Below are positions 61,490 through 64,000 of a stretch of 64,000 nt of DNA, one piece after another. Positions within the stretch are counted from its first letter, which is position 1. Every line of letters starts with the position of its first letter. The DNA is from Dysgonamonadaceae bacterium (lineage in GTDB: Bacteria; Bacteroidota; Bacteroidia; Bacteroidales; Azobacteroidaceae). Made by a program: the position numbers and the translations under genes. The notes under the pieces were generated by a model. That model was given only the letters and a program-made list of their open reading frames with translations, was not told the DNA's origin and searched no databases. The stretch covers positions 1-64,000 of the forward strand of contig JAISUK010000009.1 of NCBI GenBank assembly GCA_031272075.1, given 5' to 3'.

Positions 61490-62886
61490 TGCGTTTTGCC
61501 TTTTCTGTTCTCTTCCAAAGCTTCGGCAATGTCGGTGATTTTTGTTTCCGATAGTGGATAGAGGGAGATAAAAAATACCGACAGGAGGGTTCCGATAGCC
61601 GGGAGTAGGCTCATCATCAGGCGAATGCCGGTTTTAGCCAATTCGGTCTGCTCCATATTCGGACGAAAGCCGTAAAATCCCAGTATCCAGCCAGCCAATG
61701 CGCCGCCTAGCGCCCAACCGAATTTTTGCGACATTGAAGAGGAAGAAAAAATCAGTCCCGTAGCGCGGCGTCCGGTTTTCCATTCCGAATAGTCGGCAAT
61801 ATCGGCATACATTGACCAGAGCAATGGGAAGATGCTTCCTGCGCATGCGCTGATCAATACTTGCAAAGACATCATCAGCACAATATCGTCTTTACCGAGA
61901 AAAAAGAACAAAATACTGAAGACGGTGGCGAACGCCATCGCCAGGAGATAAGTCCGCTTTTTCCCGATTTTGTTGGAAACAGGGGTGACAAAAAGGATTC
62001 CGATGATGTTGGCCGCTTGTCCCAATACCAGGAAAATGGTGGTCAGAGAAAAAGAACTGCCGATGAATCCCAGGTGTAACGTATCGATGTCTTGTGCAAA
62101 ATATTTGAAGTAATAGGCGGCAGCGCCGTCGCGTATGGAATTGAAAATCAGTGCGGAAACCCCTGCGCCAAGCAGAATCCACCAAGGACGGTTTTTCCAC
62201 AGGTCGCGGATATCTTCGCGAAAACTGTTTTTCCCTTCCTTGAGGGGTTTTACCCGTTCTTTAGTCCAAGAGAAACAACCGATAAAAAAGAGTGCTGCAA
62301 TCAGGGCGAACACCGTCATTGTCAATGTCCAACTGTGTGCAAAATCGATTGTGCTTGCATTATCGGGACTAAAGAAGCGGAGCAGCGGTTCGACGAGGAT
62401 CAAAACCAGAATACTGCCGGCGAAGGCAAAAATCATGCGATATGATGACAGTTCCGTGCGGATTTTGGGGTTCCCGGAAATGACGCCCAACAAAGAAGCA
62501 TAGGGCACATTGATCAGGGAATAGATCATCATCATGAGCGAATAGGTGATGTAGGCATAGCAGATTTTTCCGCTGATGCTTAGATCTGGAGTGGTGAAAG
62601 TCAGGATTCCCATGATGCCGAATGGGACGGCGATCCAGAGGATGTAGGGGCGGAATTTTCCCCAACGGGTTTGCGTTCGGTCGGCAATCACCCCGACCAC
62701 CGGATCGAAAAACGTATCCCATACCCTGGTAATCAAAAACATGGTTCCGGCCACTGCGGCCGGGATTCCGAATACATCTGTATAGAAGATGAGCAGATAC
62801 ATCCCGAACAATTTCCAGAACATGGAGGAAGCGGCATCTCCCAAGCCATAGCCGATTTTCTCTTTTAGTCGAATTGTGTCTTTCAT
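61486..62886 (-). CDS. GPH-family sugar:cation symporter (mannobiose transporter)
   Basis: 466 residues with about 12 membrane segments. Melibiose-carrier family motifs: EKIGYGLGDAASSMFW at the N-terminus, TRVWDTFFDPVVGVIADRTQTRWGKFRPYI, SMYADIADYSEWKTGRRATG in the second half. Imports mannobiose or related disaccharides across the inner membrane with Na+ or H+. Overlaps the epimerase gene (ATGA) and starts 3 bp after GH130. Start context CATTGACGTATGAAAG is one of the recurrent motif copies. Confidence 0.93.
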   Translation of the reverse strand: MKDTIRLKEKIGYGLGDAASSMFWKLFGMYLLIFYTDVFGIPAAVAGTMFLITRVWDTFFDPVVGVIADRTQTRWGKFRPYILWIAVPFGIMGILTFTTPDLSISGKICYAYITYSLMMMIYSLINVPYASLLGVISGNPKIRTELSSYRMIFAFAGSILVLILVEPLLRFFSPDNASTIDFAHSWTLTMTVFALIAALFFIGCFSWTKERVKPLKEGKNSFREDIRDLWKNRPWWILLGAGVSALIFNSIRDGAAAYYFKYFAQDIDTLHLGFIGSSFSLTTIFLVLGQAANIIGILFVTPVSNKIGKKRTYLLAMAFATVFSILFFFLGKDDIVLMMSLQVLISACAGSIFPLLWSMYADIADYSEWKTGRRATGLIFSSSSMSQKFGWALGGALAGWILGFYGFRPNMEQTELAKTGIRLMMSLLPAIGTLLSVFFISLYPLSETKITDIAEALEENRKGKTQ

Positions 62887-62889
62887 ACG

Positions 62890-64000
62890 TCAATGATTTG
62901 TTGCTTTCAGGAAAGCCTTGTTTTTGTCGATCAATTGGATGATCTGTCGTACCGAAGCCGACGAACGGAGTCCGTCTTTCGGGGTGTTCATGCAATAATC
63001 CACCAATTGCTTGATGGTAGAAGTCGCCACATGCAGCCGGGTGTCGGAAGAAGCATAGTAGATGAATACCCTCCCGTCGTCTGCTATCCATCCATTAGCA
63101 AACAACACATTGGAGACATCTCCGACGCGTTCTTCTTCTACCGACGCCATGAAATAGCCGCCAGGTTCCGCAATCGGCACCGAAGGGTCTTCCAGTGCGG
63201 TCATATACAAATACAATACATAGCGCAATCCGGCGGCGCAACTGCGTACACCGTGCGCCAGGTGCAGCCAGCCCTTGTCTGTCTTGATGGGCTGGGGGCC
63301 TTCGCCGTTTTTCATCTCCTTGATGGTGTGATAATAGCGTTGGTTAATGATTTTTTCTTCTTTGATTTCGGCATGGCAGATGTCGTCGATCAGCGACCAT
63401 CCGATTCCTCCGCCGTTGCCGGCAACGATAAAGCCGTCTTGCGGACGGGTATACAAGGCATATTTTCCATGGACAAATTCCGGGTGAAGCACCACATTGC
63501 GTTGTTGACTGTGCGCTTTCAGGTCGGGAAGCCGATCCCACCGAATCAGGTCTTTCGTTCGGGCGATTCCGGCCGAGGCGATTGCGGAAGACAAATCTCC
63601 CGGTTCGGCATTCGGATCTCTCTTCTCTACGCAGAAAATGCCGTAGACGTAGCCGTCTTCATGCGCCGTCAGGCGTATGTCGTAAAGGTTCGTTTCTTGA
63701 TCGTCGTTTTCCGGCATGATCACCGGATAGTCCCAAAAACGGAAGTTGTCGATGCCGTTTGGACTTTCGGCGACGGCAAAAAAAGATTTTCGGTCTACAC
63801 CTTCCACACGCGCCATCACCAGGAATTTGTCTTTCCACTTGATAGCGCCGGCGTTCATGGTTGAGTTGCATCCGATTCGTTCCATCTGCAGCGGGTTGGT
63901 TACCGGATTCAGATCATAACGCCATGCAATCGGAACATGTTCGTGGGTCAATATCGGATTTTTGTAACGGGTGAAGACGCCATTGCTTTTTTTAATGGGG
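62890..64000 (-). CDS. GH130 4-O-beta-D-mannosyl-D-glucose phosphorylase (5' end outside window)
   Basis: The frame stays open beyond the ORF-track TTG start at 63951 to the window edge (it reads [15 protein letters not shown] before [11 protein letters not shown]), so the gene is cut. About 370 residues are visible of roughly 390 usual. GH130_1 motifs: [35 protein letters not shown]-like [31 protein letters not shown] (the Asp assumed to be the proton donor), [13 protein letters not shown], and [14 protein letters not shown]. With phosphate it splits mannosyl-glucose to alpha-mannose-1-phosphate and glucose in the cytoplasm. Same gene order (phosphorylase, transporter, epimerase) as in the Bacteroides fragilis mannan operon as I recall it. 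Confidence 0.95.
   Translation of the reverse strand, partial: PIKKSNGVFTRYKNPILTHEHVPIAWRYDLNPVTNPLQMERIGCNSTMNAGAIKWKDKFLVMARVEGVDRKSFFAVAESPNGIDNFRFWDYPVIMPENDDQETNLYDIRLTAHEDGYVYGIFCVEKRDPNAEPGDLSSAIASAGIARTKDLIRWDRLPDLKAHSQQRNVVLHPEFVHGKYALYTRPQDGFIVAGNGGGIGWSLIDDICHAEIKEEKIINQRYYHTIKEMKNGEGPQPIKTDKGWLHLAHGVRSCAAGLRYVLYLYMTALEDPSVPIAEPGGYFMASVEEERVGDVSNVLFANGWIADDGRVFIYYASSDTRLHVATSTIKQLVDYCMNTPKDGLRSSASVRQIIQLIDKNKAFLKATNH

Noticed and set aside
62893-63864. 323-residue plus-strand ORF
   Set aside because: Antisense to GH130; shadow.
1-64000. Insertion sequences, integrases, phage genes, CRISPR arrays, tRNA or rRNA genes
   Set aside because: Looked for across both strands through the ORF translations and the intergenic sequence; none recognised.

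Overview
The window is bacterial and reads as Bacteroidota, most likely order Bacteroidales. The evidence is three SusC/SusD pairs, two giant hybrid two-component (HTCS) proteins, an ECF sigma/FecR system with an STN-domain SusC, a DUF6377-type regulator, a BtuB/BtuG-type B12 locus, and promoters of the Bacteroidetes type (TTTG, about 19-21 bp, TAnnTTTG). No rRNA, tRNA, CRISPR array, transposase or integrase was seen. Species cannot be named from the sequence alone.

Layout, left to right. (1) 1-10.4 kb: the 3' part of a GH42-like glycosidase, then a periplasmic redox cluster (gluconate-dehydrogenase subunit-3-like protein, FAD oxidoreductase, GMC oxidoreductase), an HTCS regulator and an eight-heme cytochrome c. 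(2) 10.4-14.8 kb: housekeeping genes: prfB with its programmed +1 frameshift, a metallophosphoesterase, aspartate kinase, MarC. (3) 14.8-26.9 kb: a polysaccharide utilisation locus (PUL) that is very probably for dextran: DUF6377 regulator, SusC, SusD, SusE/F-like lipoprotein, GH66 dextranase, GH31 alpha-glucosidase. (4) 27-29.4 kb: ECF sigma factor overlapping exodeoxyribonuclease III, then a scrap region with a 43-codon ORF, a nuclease/ATPase-like fossil and a large hairpin. (5) 29.4-38.4 kb, minus strand: ECF sigma, WG-repeat protein, FecR anti-sigma, STN-SusC, SusD. (6) 38.5-44.4 kb: glyA, then a minus-strand cobalamin operon (riboswitch, BtuB, BtuG-like, BtuF-like). (7) 44.5-60.3 kb: DegT-type aminotransferase, then a second PUL: HTCS, leader ORF, SusC, SusD, small lipoprotein, GH28, and a GH2-GH88 fusion. 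(8) 60.3-64 kb, minus strand: the mannobiose pathway: GH130 mannosylglucose phosphorylase (cut by the window edge), GPH-type symporter, cellobiose/mannobiose 2-epimerase.

How the genes work together: the PULs bind glycans at the surface, cut them outside or in the periplasm and import oligosaccharides. The mannobiose operon converts mannobiose to Man-Glc and then to mannose-1-phosphate plus glucose in the cytoplasm. The redox cluster could pass electrons from sugar or polyol oxidation to periplasmic cytochromes.

Most notable observations: (a) the second PUL (about 14.9 kb) is bounded by an exact 28-bp direct repeat that is the 3' end of the epimerase gene, as if the PUL had been inserted into that gene end; (b) an ~85-90-bp leader with a small ORF is repeated upstream of two unrelated genes 48 kb apart, and its terminal block (ATTGACGTATGAAA-like) also surrounds the start codons of several other genes; (c) one polypeptide joins an exo-acting GH2 to a GH88 unsaturated-uronide hydrolase.
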